A stretch of 64,000 nucleotides of DNA from Zopfochytrium polystomum (GCA_025765615.1 JAIVFJ010000049.1:287981-351980); one strand, 5' to 3'. Shown: positions 24,045 to 35,227, counted from the first letter of the stretch. A program made the numbers and translations. Notes: a model not told the origin generated them from the letters alone.

Positions 24045-24687
24045 TTGTTGGTCGAAGTGGTGCACGTGATGGTCCGGTGACCCTTGTTGATCAAACAGCG
24101 TGACTGTGCAAAGCTATAGAAGTTGCATCAGTTGTGCGATCTTTGGCGAGTCGCATCATACATGGGCTCGCGCTTCGCGTTCAAGTCAATAACGCGGCGG
24201 ACGGAAAAAATGAACCACTCGTCACCCATATCACATATTGTTTCCGATCGGCTGCTGCTGCTGCTGCAAGAGAGGGTGTTGTTGGGTTCGCAAATGCGAA
24301 ACTCACACCTGGAAGGCTTTGCAAGTCTGTGCAGTCGCGTCTTGGTGCTGGAGCCGTCCCGTCCTCACGCGTGTGACCTGCTGACACTGTCGCCGCTTTC
24401 GACGCAGTGTGCCCAGTCGGGCGAAGGGTCAGCCGCAATGAACTGAGCAACGGCTTGGGGCAGACGGAAGAAAAAAAACTAAGAAAGAGAGATAAGAAAC
24501 AGACGAAAGGACTGCTTTTGGGGTGTGGGACAGTCTGGAGAGACACCTGCGACTAGCCTTGGCGTTGTATTTATTACAACGCCGAATTTGGAAGCATGAT
24601 TTGTCCCAAGGGCGGGGCTAGACACTGGTGGACTGACACTGGTGTCTTGCCCCGCCCAGTCCACACTTGCGCTCGCTTCATTGCCCT
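23975..24687. other. Divergent promoter region
   Basis: Shared upstream region of the quinone oxidoreductase (minus) and the membrane protein (plus). It contains a poly-T run of about 36 nt at 24008-24043, a CTG trinucleotide run at 24252-24266 and a GACACTGGTG direct repeat at about 24614-24644. No gene is supported. Confidence 0.5.
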
Positions 24688-24693
24688 TATAAA
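24688..24693 (+). promoter_or_regulatory. TATA box of the 24737 gene
   Basis: TATAAA 49 bp upstream of the ATG at 24737, in an otherwise GC-rich promoter with a CCCCGCCC box at about 24650. Spacing implies a very short 5' UTR of about 15-25 nt. Confidence 0.6.
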
Positions 24694-24736
24694 GGGAGGT
24701 CACCACCTAACCCTCTCTTCCAAACCACCCCAATCA

Positions 24737-26053
24737 ATGGACTCTTTCTCGTCGTCGGCTTCGCGCATCCTCCGCGACGGTACGCCTGTCACCGGCTCAG
24801 ACCCTGCCTTCACCTCAACCGCAACGCCCGGCGTCGTCGCCGCAGAGACCTACGAGGCGGCCGTCCCGACCGGCCTGATCCTCACCGCCTTCCTTCTGGT
24901 CGTCGCCGGCACCGTCGTCGGCTACTTCTCTGCCAAAGCAACCGAAGCCGCCGCTCATGCCCCGACCAGCCGTCGCCCAACGACATCTAAGGGCACCTCC
25001 ACCTCCACCACCACTACCACCACCACCCCCGGGACCTCCACGAGGTCATCCTCCAACCTTCCCCCTTACTCTGCCGACCCCGAGCTGGGCACATCTGCGA
25101 CCGCCACCGTCGTCGCGACGGAAACAGCACCAGATCGCGGTACGATCAAGCCCGCAACGCGCCCCACCTCCAACAGCACGCCGTTCCGCCGCCTCGTCGC
25201 CGTGGCCGTGCTCCTCGACCTGTACGCCTACTTTTCCCTGATCGAGTTCATTGCCGGCGGGTCGTGGAACCGCAAGTTCGGCTACAGCCCAGTCTTTTTC
25301 ATCGTGGCCTGCCTGAGCATCCTTACCCAGCGGAAGCCGTACAAAAGCATCCCCGCTCTCAAACGCATCCTCCCCTTTCGGCCCGCATTTAACCTTGTGC
25401 TGGCCGTCGTCGCCCTGTCTCTACTCATCTACAAGATGAAACTCGAAAACAGCATCGGCCCGACCGGCGTCCGAACGGCCCTGCGCCTCAACACCACCGT
25501 CGAATACCAGGAGGTCTCCAACCCAAACCTTGTGCGCGGCGGCGTCATTTACTCCATCATCCGCGACGGCAAGACCTCCCTGTACCAGAGCTCCCTCCGG
25601 TCTTGCGATTCCTTCCTCAACGCCGCCGTCACCGCCGACCCGGCGAACGCCACCGCAACCACGACGGCGACGACGACCACCCTCGTCTGCCAACTCGACC
25701 AGACCTCCTTCACCAGCTTCCAGGACGTCTGGACCATCTTCCTCCTGATCGTCACCGCCATGACCGCCTTCTACATGATCGCCGACGCGGACCCGTGGGT
25801 CATCGTCGCCAGAAACGTCCCCCTCGCACTGCTTCTCTTTGTCGAGACCTGCGCCGTCTTTGGCCGCAGCGCCGCCGCGCCTACCGTCGGCTTGGAGCTG
25901 CTCTGGTGCCCGACCGCCGGCTTCAGCTGGTGCCAGATCATGGACTTTGGCGCGGTGCGCCCGTTCACGCTGAGGCAGACCGCGTTGTGGTTCTCGAACC
26001 TGGGATTGTACCCCGTCGACAAGCTTGCGGGATACGGTGCGTTGAGTCAGTAA
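24737..26053 (+). CDS. Polytopic membrane protein, 438 aa, unknown family
   Basis: Single exon. The ATG at 24737 was chosen because it follows a TATA box by 49 bp and the upstream in-frame sequence would overlap that promoter. Predicted membrane segments: LILTAFLLVVAGTVVGYF (about 55-72), a span around LVAVAVLLDLYAYFSLIEFI, FGYSPVFFIVACLSIL, FNLVLAVVALSLLIYKM, then after a roughly 90-residue loop IFLLIVTAMTAFYMI and VPLALLLFVETCAVFG. Between spans 1 and 2 is a Thr/Ser/Pro-rich hydrophilic linker (TTTTTTPG). The long loop has N-glycosylation-type sites (NTT, NAT) and two Cys, suggesting it is extracytoplasmic. I do not recognise the family. Confidence 0.75.
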   Translation: MDSFSSSASRILRDGTPVTGSDPAFTSTATPGVVAAETYEAAVPTGLILTAFLLVVAGTVVGYFSAKATEAAAHAPTSRRPTTSKGTSTSTTTTTTTPGTSTRSSSNLPPYSADPELGTSATATVVATETAPDRGTIKPATRPTSNSTPFRRLVAVAVLLDLYAYFSLIEFIAGGSWNRKFGYSPVFFIVACLSILTQRKPYKSIPALKRILPFRPAFNLVLAVVALSLLIYKMKLENSIGPTGVRTALRLNTTVEYQEVSNPNLVRGGVIYSIIRDGKTSLYQSSLRSCDSFLNAAVTADPANATATTTATTTTLVCQLDQTSFTSFQDVWTIFLLIVTAMTAFYMIADADPWVIVARNVPLALLLFVETCAVFGRSAAAPTVGLELLWCPTAGFSWCQIMDFGAVRPFTLRQTALWFSNLGLYPVDKLAGYGALSQ

Positions 26054-26473
26054 AATTCGTGGTCGGGGGGCGGCGATGTGGTTTTGTTTGAGGTGGGCTA
26101 TCGGGAGGGGGATTTTTTTTTTTTTTTTGAGGTGTTCGTTCTTTGTGTGGATCTTATTTAAGCCCCTTCTGCCCATGCTTTCGGTTCCTTTTTTTTTTTT
26201 ATCTCTCGTCAAATCTCCTCATAATATCGTATCCACTCGTCCGACATTCCTTCCCCACCGTTGCCCATCGTAACACGTTTTTGTCAGTTTGATGGTGACA
26301 AAGTGAATCCTGGTGGTGGGCATGGGGGGTGGGGCCTGGAAGGAAGTTCCAACTCTGAGCGTGAGGAAAAGCGTGCGGTCGATGAGGATCGGGGGGTGTT
26401 CTCAGCGTGCCCCTCGATTGCGTTGATGAGCAGAGTCAGTCCTCAATCGCACCAAGTATCTTTCTCTCTCTCC

Positions 26474-26514
<41 letters not shown>

Positions 26515-26820
26515 GGCGTGCCCACCACAGAGGAGAGCCGGCACCGTTGGTTTGGTGAACTATTTACTAGTCGTGGCACAGAGGAACCTTTCTTTCTCGC
26601 CCTCGTTTAGTATTATATCTCAACTTTTTCTGATTGGTTGTCTATGTACTTTTGCGGACACCGCTGCCCCTGTCTGTCGGTCGTAAGTGGATCTTGAAAT
26701 GATATGAATCGTAAACCATGACGAATGTGAAACAATTTTTTTGAAGAAGAAAAAATTTTCTTTTTGTTGTCTTTTGCTTCGAGCAGTTTGTTTGTCTTTT
26801 CTTGCTGAAACAACACAGCA

Positions 26821-26860
<40 letters not shown>

Positions 26861-27007
26861 TACGAAAACACACAAGAAAAATCGTTCGCTGCCGCTGCCC
26901 GCCGCAACAAACAACTCGAACAAAAAAAAAAGGCCGCCCGGCTCTCGGCCGAGAAACCCTTTTCCGTCCCCTCAAAGAAAGAAAGGAAGAAAGACAGAAA
27001 GAGAGAG

Positions 27008-27076
<69 letters not shown>

Positions 27077-27224
27077 AAGCAGCAGTAAAAAAGTAAGCAG
27101 CAAAAGGATACTACTTTTACGCAATCCCTTCCTGATCGCTCTTTCCATTCACACACTCTTCCATCCACCTACTCACTCGCTCACTCACTTACTCACTCAT
27201 TCACTCACTTCCACTCATCAAGAA
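26054..27224. repeat. Intergenic region with CT, CA and GA microsatellites
   Basis: Holds a CT tract at 26459-26513, a CA tract at 26821-26858 and a GA tract at 27000-27074, then a TCAC-type repeat at 27175-27210 just before the next gene. No gene is supported; translated repeats account for all open frames. Confidence 0.8.
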
Positions 27225-29020
27225 ATGCCCTCCACCATCACCACCACCACCACTACGACTACGACACCACCTTCCCCGTCGTCTTCCACAAAGCCGCTGC
27301 CATCCTCCGCCGCCTCCGCGGCCAGGCCCATGACCACCGCGCCCACCGCCGCCTACCTCTCCCCGCATGCCCCTCCTCCGCGGACCCTCCCCCGGCACCC
27401 CCTCCGCCGACGCCCTCGCCGCCCTCGACGCACACCTCGCCTCGACCCCCGCCCCGCCGCTTCCCTGCCCCGCCCGCCCCTCCCCTCCTCCGGACCGCAT
27501 CTCACCCGTCCTTCGCCGCCGCCGCCGCCGCCGCCCGCCCGCCCGCCCCGCCCTCCTACGCAGTCACCGGCGGCGCCGGCTTCCTCGCCAGCCACCTCGT
27601 CGCCGGCCTCCTCGCCCGCCTCGAACAATGGCAGCTCGACGGCACCGTCTACGTCTTGGACGTCGCCGAACGCCCCGCCGCCGGCGCCGCTGCCGATCGC
27701 CTGTGGGCCGCCGCCGCCGCCGAGAAGCCGCGCTGGGGAAACGTCGAGTACGTCCGGCTCGATATCGGCGACGAGGCCGCGGTAATGAAGGCGTTCACCG
27801 AGCGGCCCGGCATCGTGGCCGTCTTCCACTGCGCGGCCGTCATGTCGTTAGTTTTTTTCCACTTTTTTCTTTTTTTCGTCTTTTTTTTTTCTGTTGGAGG
27901 TTGATACTCACCCCCAACACTCACGCAAAGCTGGAACGACTTTGCCCCGTACGAGTGGCCGCGCAGCCACCGCATCAACGTCGCCGGCACCCAGCACCTC
28001 CTGCGCGCCGCCGCCACCACCGGCGTCCGCCGCTTCGTCTACACCTCCAGCGAGGCCGTCTTCCACGACCTGGCACTCGGCCTCCAGACCCACTTTGACG
28101 TCGACGAGTCCGAGCTGCCGCTCGCCGGCCGGCACCCGCGCGGCCAGGGTCCCGTCAGCCACTACGCACGATCAAAGGTCGAGGCGGAGACCATCGTCGC
28201 GGAGTGGGACGGCGTCTGCGGGATGCGGACCGTGGCCGCCAGGGCGCCGGGGTGAGTTTTTGTGGTTTTTTTCTTTTTTTCTTTTTTTTTTTTTTTTTTG
28301 GTTTTCGATAGTGAATCGATTGCGACAACCCGACAGGATGTACGGGTACGGGAACAACCAGGACAAGCTCTTTGATTTGGAGACGACAAAGTCGACGCCG
28401 GCCCTTGCCGACGTCTACTTGGGTATGATTAAAACGTTTTCTTTAGACGACAGCCAAATAGAACAAACAAACTGAATATCACCCCCCCAGACCAGAGCTC
28501 TGTCGAAAACGTCGTGTACGGCCACCTCCTGGCCGACGACGGCCTGTTCAGAAACCCGGACAGCGTCGGCGGACAGGCTTTCTACCTCGAAGGACCCGGC
28601 CCGATGCGGTCCCGCCAGCTGACCGCGCTCCTCAAGGTGAGAAAGGGGCTTGACACACAAAGACTCTTTGCGCCTTCCTCATCAACGAACTGCCCCCACC
28701 CTTCTCTCCTCAAACCGGCTCGACCTCCAGCACTCGGGCTACCCCGTCCCCCACTCGCACCTCTCGATCCGCGTGATCTCCGTGATCGCCTTCTTCGGCA
28801 GCTTCCTCCGCACCGCCAACCAGTGGCTGTTTGCCCTGTTTGGTCGCCGCAGGGTCGCCGCCCTGCCCGACATGCCCGTCACCGCCCGCGGCCTGTGGGT
28901 CGCGGGCGTGTGCAAGTTTGTGCGATCCGCGCGCGCAAGAAAGGCGCTCGGGTACGCGCCGCTGCTGAGCCACGTCGAGGGCGTCGGGCACGCGGTCGAG
29001 GTCGTGCTGGCGGTCGCGGC

Positions 29021-29051
<31 letters not shown>

Positions 29052-29072
29052 TCTGGGAAGAAGAAGGAGTAA
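27225..29072 (+). CDS. 3-beta-HSD / sterol-4-carboxylate dehydrogenase-like SDR
   Basis: Exons: about 27225-27846, 27931-28251, 28337-28422, 28491-28636 and 28731-29072. Exons 2-5 join in phase. The enzyme is an extended short-chain dehydrogenase: NAD(P) motif VTGGAGFLA (TGxxGxL), YVLDV after beta-2, VRLDIGDEAAV, VFHCAAVMS, INVAGTQHLLRAA, FVYTSS and active-site YARSK (YxxxK). The C-terminal part has a hydrophobic span (HLSIRVISVIAFFGSFL) typical of membrane-bound 3-beta-HSD/ERG26 relatives, so a sterol substrate is likely. The start is unresolved: the well-placed ATG at 27225 is in a different frame from VTGGAGFLA. The correct frame is open through the whole region from 27224 but has no Met. 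Either a short unseen intron, a non-AUG start or a sequence error near the ACC repeat at 27240-27262 is needed. Confidence 0.82.
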
Positions 29073-30011
29073 GCGAGGGATGAGAGGGGCGGGTTTGTGA
29101 GCTGGTTTTTGTTCGGGGATGGGCTCTCTCGATTAAAAAAAGGCCTCTTTTTTCTTTTCTGCATGTTTTTTTTTCTTCTTCTAGAAAGTCACGCATTTTG
29201 CACTCGCAGGGCCAGCAATAACATTAACGCAAGCAGCCTGCCCTCCCGAGAGCTGCAATGTAATACAGCTTGCGCAGGCCCGCTCCCAGCCCAATGGATA
29301 ATACTCTAACATATGCAGTCTCTTTCATCAGCCACACCAAACATTTACCCCCCCACTAGGCTCCCTGCAATGACGACAGCGACGGTTCCGTGGGCTGAGT
29401 GGGGGAATTGAATTCCCGCCGCGGCCATATGCACCTGCCCGATATGGAGCTGCGGAGGGTGCGGCATTAATTTCCGCTTGCCGATTGGTCCGTTTTCGTT
29501 CGCCGTCATTCAGAGACAAATCTCACTTGTCTGTTGTCTGTCTGTCTGCTTGTGCAGCCACATGCAGTGTCTTCCTCTGTCTCGCTGTTTGTTTACACAA
29601 CTCATACTCTCTCTCTGTCTCTGTCTCTCTCTGTCTCTCTCTCTGTCTCTATCTCTGTCTCTGTCTCTGTCTCTCTCTCCCTCTCTCTCCCTCTCTCTCT
29701 CTCTGCCTCTCGTCCGTCTCTCCGTTGCTCTGTCGCTCTGTCGCTGGCTCTATTTCTCTGTTTCTTGGGTAGTGCAACCTTCGTTCTCGTCACGCTCGTC
29801 CTCCCCACAACAACCGACCTTCGTAACTGCCCCCAACTTCCCCCAACTACCCCCCACTGCGCACAAATAGACATCGTTCAGCTCCGAAAAGCTGGCAAGC
29901 CCGTGGGGTCCAGTAACGCTGGCCAGCAACAACTACTGCACACCATAAGCACCACCAATCCCCACCCCACACCCTCCGCTCACTTTCGCCGCCTTCCCAC
30001 CCCCAAGGGCT
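29073..30011. repeat. Intergenic region with (CT)n
   Basis: A CT-rich tract with CTGT interruptions at 29607-29715. The region includes the 3' end of the SDR gene and the promoter of the 7-TM gene. No gene is supported. Confidence 0.75.
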
Positions 30012-31136
30012 ATGGCCTCAACCACGACCTCGTCCAAATCCCTCGTCATTGGCGGTCCGCTCCCGCAAGTCCGCTTCGACATCTGCTGGCTCGAAACTCT
30101 CGGCGGCGGTCCGCAGTGGTGCAAGCTGATAGGGTGCGCGCTGATCATCTACACGTGGTTGTTCGTGCCCAAAAAGTCGCTGTGGAACGTGCTGCTCGCC
30201 CATGGGCTCGGCGGGCTGCTCGGCACGCTGCTGGAAGGCGTCTGGGCGGCCGCAGCCAACTGCCGGCTGCTCACCCCGAAGACCGCATCGCCGTACGCGT
30301 GGATCCTGCTGCTCAACGAGACAAACTGGATCGCCCACGAGGCCGCCGTCGTCGCGTACTCGTACATCAAGACCAGCATCGTCCTTCGCAGCCCCCGCGT
30401 CCGCGCCGCCGTCAACTACTTCCTCGCGGCCACCTTCGTCCTCTTCGTCGCCCTCCGCATCAACATTGGCCGCCTGCGCTTCCAGAACAACAACCCGAAC
30501 GGAACAGACGTCACCGCCGCCCACAGCCCAGTCTTCGCCCTCTGGCTGGCCGCAGACGCCGTGCTCATGTACCTGCTCGCCCGCAACGTCCACGACCACA
30601 TCCAGAAAAAGATCTTCGCCGACGCCAGCTCCTACGCCGTCGTCCGCACCCTCCTCAGCTCGTCCCTCCCGCGCTTCGCCGTCATCTTTGTAAACAACGC
30701 CGCCATCGCCCTCCTCCACTTTGTCGCCCTCGCGCCGAACCTCGGCACCCAGGGCACCCTCACCGTCAGCAACTTTTCAAAGTTTGCGTCCACAGTCAAG
30801 GGCACTTACCCCGTGCTGCTGCTGCTCGATATCCTGATGACGAGGTTCCTCCTGTACGCGAACCAGTCGGAAGGCGGCGGTGACGGCGGCGATAGCGGGA
30901 GCGCCGCCGCGCCCGGGGAGATTCAGCTGAGGCGCCTCACGGCGCCCTCGCCGCCGCCGACGGCCGACCAGGACTCGTCCCGCCTGTCGTTCATGTCGTC
31001 GCCGACAGTGCATCCGGGCTCGCCGGACACCTACTTTGCGGTTCCACCCCGCGCGAAAGGGATCGCAATCAGACCCACCATCGCGACTCCACGAGACTTG
31101 TGGCTTGGCACTGAGCCGGATCGTGGTGGTTATTGA
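30012..31136 (+). CDS. Seven-transmembrane protein, 374 aa, unknown family
   Basis: Single GC-rich exon; ATG context GGGCTATGGCC. Seven hydrophobic segments can be drawn: LIGCALIIYTWLFV, LLAHGLGGLLGTLLEGVW, WILLLNETNWIAHEAAVVAY, AVNYFLAATFVLFVALRI, VFALWLAADAVLMYLLA, FAVIFVNNAAIALLHFVAL and YPVLLLLDILMTRFLLY. The short N-terminal part is hydrophilic and the C-terminal about 85 residues are Gly/Ser/Pro-rich, with LSFMSSPTVHPGSPD as possible phosphorylation sites. The topology recalls a receptor-like 7-TM protein, but no GPCR family motif (DRY, NPxxY, retinal Lys) is visible. I do not assign a function. Confidence 0.75.
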   Translation: MASTTTSSKSLVIGGPLPQVRFDICWLETLGGGPQWCKLIGCALIIYTWLFVPKKSLWNVLLAHGLGGLLGTLLEGVWAAAANCRLLTPKTASPYAWILLLNETNWIAHEAAVVAYSYIKTSIVLRSPRVRAAVNYFLAATFVLFVALRINIGRLRFQNNNPNGTDVTAAHSPVFALWLAADAVLMYLLARNVHDHIQKKIFADASSYAVVRTLLSSSLPRFAVIFVNNAAIALLHFVALAPNLGTQGTLTVSNFSKFASTVKGTYPVLLLLDILMTRFLLYANQSEGGGDGGDSGSAAAPGEIQLRRLTAPSPPPTADQDSSRLSFMSSPTVHPGSPDTYFAVPPRAKGIAIRPTIATPRDLWLGTEPDRGGY

Positions 31137-34120
31137 GTGGAAGTGGTGGGGGAGGAAGGGTGGGAGGGGGCGTCGAAGTCTGTTGTCGATGTGAACATTT
31201 GTGTTTCCTCTTTTATGTACAAGAGCCCTCTGTTCAATATTACTTTGCGGAACGTTTGCGTCCGCTCTCCTTTTGTCGTTAAGTCTAATACATATATGGG
31301 TGGTGGCTCCATTCATTGGAGGCTCTCGCTGCCGCAATTTATCCTTCGTCCTCACACCTCGCCTCGGTTATGCGACAATCCTCGCGAACGGGATCCATTT
31401 AAGGATTTTGCTGAACTGTGGTTGGAAACTTAACCCCCCAAAGAAAGTAGATTTCCTTTCTTGACCTCCCCTCTCCCCATCAAGTAAGCCACAAAAGCAA
31501 GCATTAAGACACAAAAGCTGCCAACAGAATTTGACATAGCATGTACTGCACCAAGTGTAAACGGCGTGGACCAGTCGAAGGGCACAGTCGAAGGGCACCA
31601 GTCGAAGGGCACCTTCGAACCAAAAAACACGACGAGGGAAACAACCCAAAGACATCCAACACAAATCCATACACACAAACTTAACTTGCTTCGTTGCTGT
31701 CAAAGCAGCTTGTGAGGACGACAGGCTGTCGAGCCTGTGACCTCAAATAAATTAAGTGTATACCCACTTTTTAACTGGTAATTGTGAGGATTACCACCCC
31801 GTCTCGACCCGCATTTTGCTGGCAAAACGTGACTAGGCTTGGATTCCTACTCTCTTATTATTTATTGGGTTTCCATACGGCCTCTGACTGGCTCTGAATG
31901 TCTGCCTCTGAGCTCTACTATTATTATTTATTATTGGCGATGTTGCAGACAGAAAGACTCAGTCTTGAATCTAACTGCTGATACAAGGCTCCCTTGCTCA
32001 GTGGTTAGAGCGCTCCCTTCAATTGGGAAGGTGCCAAGTTTGAGACATGCTAGTTGACAGACTGGGCAGAAATGCAAAGTCCCACTATGCCTGGCCAATG
32101 GCCCCTCACTTTTGGAAATGACTTAGGACTCAAACACTTCTGTGGGAGAAGTGCTAAGCCCAGATGGACAGAGTTAATAAGATGATGGCAAAGCAAACAA
32201 GCTCTACCACCTGATACCATGATGTAATACCTCATAAAAGGGGTGTGAGATCACAGGATTTTTCTTTATCTTTTCATTGGTGATTTTTACTTATTTTTCC
32301 AATCAGTAATTTATCCTGTTTTTCCTGTTTTTCCTGTTTTCTCTTTTATTTATTCCTTGTTTGTCTCTGTCTGTGTCTTTTCTTTCTTGTGTGGCTGAAA
32401 GTGACTGTCTTCCTCTTTGCACCAACCAGCTCTCTCCATCTCCTCCATCTTTCTTGGCAGCTGATGCCAAGAAATGCTCCATGATTTTCTGAGCTGTCTT
32501 CCTTGTTTGATGGCTCAGCCCCATTGTTTGGTGACTCACTCCTCCTCTTTCTTCTTTGTTGTTTTATTTATTGTTTTGTTCTTTTGTATATGTTTTCCCC
32601 TCTTTTCCCTTCCTTCTTCCTTCACCCTGCTGATTCCAACCCTCTCCTATTTAAGCAGCCCACCCCCCATTCTTGTTGCCCCTTAGAACCTGTACCTGAA
32701 GTCTTCTTGCCTGCCCTTATTCCTTCTCTGACTGTGTGTATGAGCTGGGGGTGGCAGTCCCCTGGTGTGTGACAGGAGGTTGAAGTCCTCTTGGCCATGA
32801 TGGCAGTGTACTGGGATCAAGCCCCAGTGCTCCTCACCAATTCTGCATGCTGTTTAGGTTGGACTGGGTGGAGCCACTTGGTGATGGAAGGATGGAGGGT
32901 AAATCTGTGGTGGTGCCTCTAGGTTCCTGTCAATATATCTAGTCAAATCCAGGTCTCTCAAGGGGATATGAATGAGCTGTCTGGTCAGGTACTGCTGCAG
33001 GAATGGTCTCTCAGGTATGCCCCCTCCTCCCTGGTTGTTGGCTCCTGTGGCCTCTGGTGGGCCTGGTCTTCACTGGGTTCAGACCCTCTTTCTCTCAGAT
33101 TAATGCCTGTGATGTCATGGTGCCACATTTGGGTGAGGGAGTGGGTGTTAACCTTCCTTGCTTCTAAGATAGGGAATTCCTCTGGCTTGGTGAATCAGAT
33201 GTCTGTGTCCTAGTAGGATGAAGTAAGAAGAGTCCCACAGTCTCCCACCCCTGTGTGCCCCCTCCTTGGATTGAGTTGGAACTTCTCCTTGGAGTGAGAC
33301 AAGTTGTGTCTGGTCCTGTTAAGTGGAAAACAGTTCTGATTTAATTCAACAGCCCTTTTTCACTTTTCAGGATTGGTATTTAGGCCATTGCTCTATTATT
33401 ATTTTGCCACCCATAGCCCAGGGTGAGGATTTAGAGAGCACAGTCTCACAAGGTGACTAATCCAGAAATTGACTGAAAGGAGGCGTTGGTGCTTTTTATT
33501 GCGTTTCTGTATTTAAGGCCTTCGTAGTCATCTTTGGAATTGTCTGGATTCTTCATCCTTCTCATCCCTCTTGCTCCTTGTCAAGAGTTCTGCACTGAAC
33601 TTCTGTGCTGCAACTCAATAGGTTATGGGTTCCCACACGTCTGACGAGGCATCTGAGGTCGATTTGTGGTGCACACAGCATTTAGCAAGTCCCGTGTGGG
33701 TTTCTCGTCCTTCTCACTGGTCACCCGCCAATTCACCACAGCTGACGAATTATCTCTGCTGGCAACAATGGGAGTTGGAACGTTCCATACAACACTTGGT
33801 GCTCCTTCAGGGCCTGTGGATCTCTCTCTCACTGGTGTTCGCCATGTTCCATTGCTCTTGACCAACCGGCTCTCAGTGAGCCAGCTTGACAAAAAGCTTG
33901 GGAAAAGCGTGCTTTTTGGTGGTGGACGCGTCTGGATTATCTTTTCTTACACACCTTTGGCCTTTGACAACCCCAATTGGTGTTGGTCAGCTTCACTGTG
34001 ATGGTCTCTACCAACATCGGTGGAAACGCAACATCAGCGGCAGAGGACTCTCTTGTTTTTCTTAGTTCCCACAACGAGACGCCAAGCCTCCCACTACTTC
34101 ACGCACGTTTAGGCCACAGC
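31137..34120. other. Transitional gene-free spacer
   Basis: GC content drops relative to the gene-bearing arm. It contains a short tandem repeat of a roughly 14-bp unit (GTCGAAGGGCAC core) at about 31574-31608, a degenerate tRNA-like sequence near 31987, and T/C-rich sequence at 32280-32700. No reading frame shows domain-like content. Confidence 0.5.
31987..32060 (+). pseudogene. Degenerate tRNA-like sequence (possible SINE head)
   Basis: A D-arm-like GCTCAGTGGTTAGAGC, an anticodon-like arm with CAA in the loop and a T-loop-like TTTGAGAC occur in the correct order. The 3' acceptor strand does not pair with the 5' GGCTCCC and the T stem is broken. It is either a dead tRNA-Leu or the pol III head of a SINE. 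Confidence 0.4.
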
Positions 34121-34967
34121 GAACACTACAAAACCGCGGAAGCTTTATTTTAGTAAGTGTCAAGAAAAAAATTTTAGAAATAATGTCCAAAAAGGAATGA
34201 AAAATATAATATATAAAGATTTTTTAAATAAAATTTGATATTAAAGTTTTTTATGGATTGTTTCGCGAGAATTTAGAGTATTTTAATCATATTTCTGGTT
34301 ATATTTTCTAATTTTTCTAATTATTTGACATTTTTTTAACCCTAATCCTAATTTTTTGCCTTCTTTTCTAATAATGTGACATAAATATGGCGTATAATTT
34401 GAATAAAATGTGTAATATATATTTATGGACTGAAATGTATATTACATCAGCAGCTAACGTCTTTTTTTTAACATTTCTAACCTAATTTATGGTTACATTT
34501 CCTTTGATAAAATGTGTAATATATATTTATTGACTGATGTGTATATTACATCGCCACTAAAAACCTAATCTCAATATTATATCCTAATTTGTGTCACTTT
34601 TCCCTAGCTCTTACAAGAAACATATTATATGTTTTTTTTCTAAAAAATTTTCATATATATTTTCCAATATTTTCCACCTAATTTATGATACATTTTATCA
34701 GATTTTCTCTGATATTACCCTTGTTTCGCCGTCGAACAGACCTTTCGGAGTATTTCCTTTTTTGGAAATTAACCCTAATCCTAATATGAATCTGTCGAAC
34801 AGACTTTCAACTTCTCATTTTGCGATTCAATGAATACATTGTAGAATATCAAAAATAATTTCATAACATTTTAATATGTTATTTTTATTGACCTCATTAT
34901 TTATTCTTGAATGTGGTGTTTTTCTTGACACTTATTAAAATAAAGCTTCCGCGGTTTTGTAGTGTTC
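34121..34967. mobile_element. 847-bp non-coding element with 49-bp terminal inverted repeats (MITE-like)
   Basis: The terminal 49 bp at 34121-34169 and 34919-34967 are inverted copies with one mismatch by eye. They begin GAACACTACAAAACCGCGG and run into GGAAGCTTTATTTTA. The interior is very AT-rich with no open frame. It contains a diverged internal duplication (34405-34460 and 34505-34560; shared AATGTGTAATATATATTTAT core) and ends with ACAG/CTGT similarity just outside the TIRs. The flanks show no clear target duplication. The CACTAC terminus recalls CACTA-type DNA transposon ends, but a viral TIR is equally possible. Confidence 0.75.
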
Positions 34968-34976
34968 ACTGTTAGC

Positions 34977-35015
34977 TTCACTACGAAAACGGGAGCTTTC
35001 GGAAGCTTTATTTTA
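34977..35015 (+). repeat. Second, diverged copy of the inverted-repeat terminus
   Basis: Only 9 bp beyond the 847-bp element, the sequence CACTACGAAAACGGGAGC then GGAAGCTTTATTTTAAT resembles the left TIR with a small insertion. It points into the remainder of the island and could mark the left end of a larger related element. I did not find its inverted partner near 39.2 kb. Confidence 0.5.
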
Positions 35016-35028
35016 ATCCCCTTATTCC

Positions 35029-35071
35029 AAAGATAATATATCAAAAAATTTTCAATTTTCATATATTATTT
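35029..35071. repeat. Island direct repeat, copy 1
   Basis: AAAGATAATATATCAAAAAA followed by TTTTCAA and, a few bases on, TTTTCATATATTATTT. It recurs at 36091-36137 in the same orientation, with a small insertion in copy 2. The two copies bracket the nuclease relic and the plus-strand relic. They may be viral intergenic regulatory sequence or recombination scars. Confidence 0.7.
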
Positions 35072-35227
35072 TCTTCCCATTTTTTCTTCTCTCTCTGGAT
35101 TTTCATATCTGTGATACGTTCTTCAACATTCCCCTTTCACCCTTTTGAGATCTTTCCCATCTACATATTCATATGCTTTTCCTCCTATCATTTTTTGTAC
35201 CATTCTTCTTTCCCTTTTTGAATTTTT

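Noticed and set aside
24596..24736. Upstream in-frame ATG for the 24737 membrane protein
   Set aside because: It would lie upstream of the TATA box and place promoter sequence inside the protein; the downstream ATG begins a plausible N-terminus.
33600..33760. Possible tRNA near GGGTTCCCACACG
   Set aside because: Arms do not fold into a cloverleaf in either orientation.
34121..34967. Firm assignment to the CACTA transposon superfamily
   Set aside because: The ends start near CACTAC but no 3-bp target duplication is visible and there is no transposase, so the class stays open.
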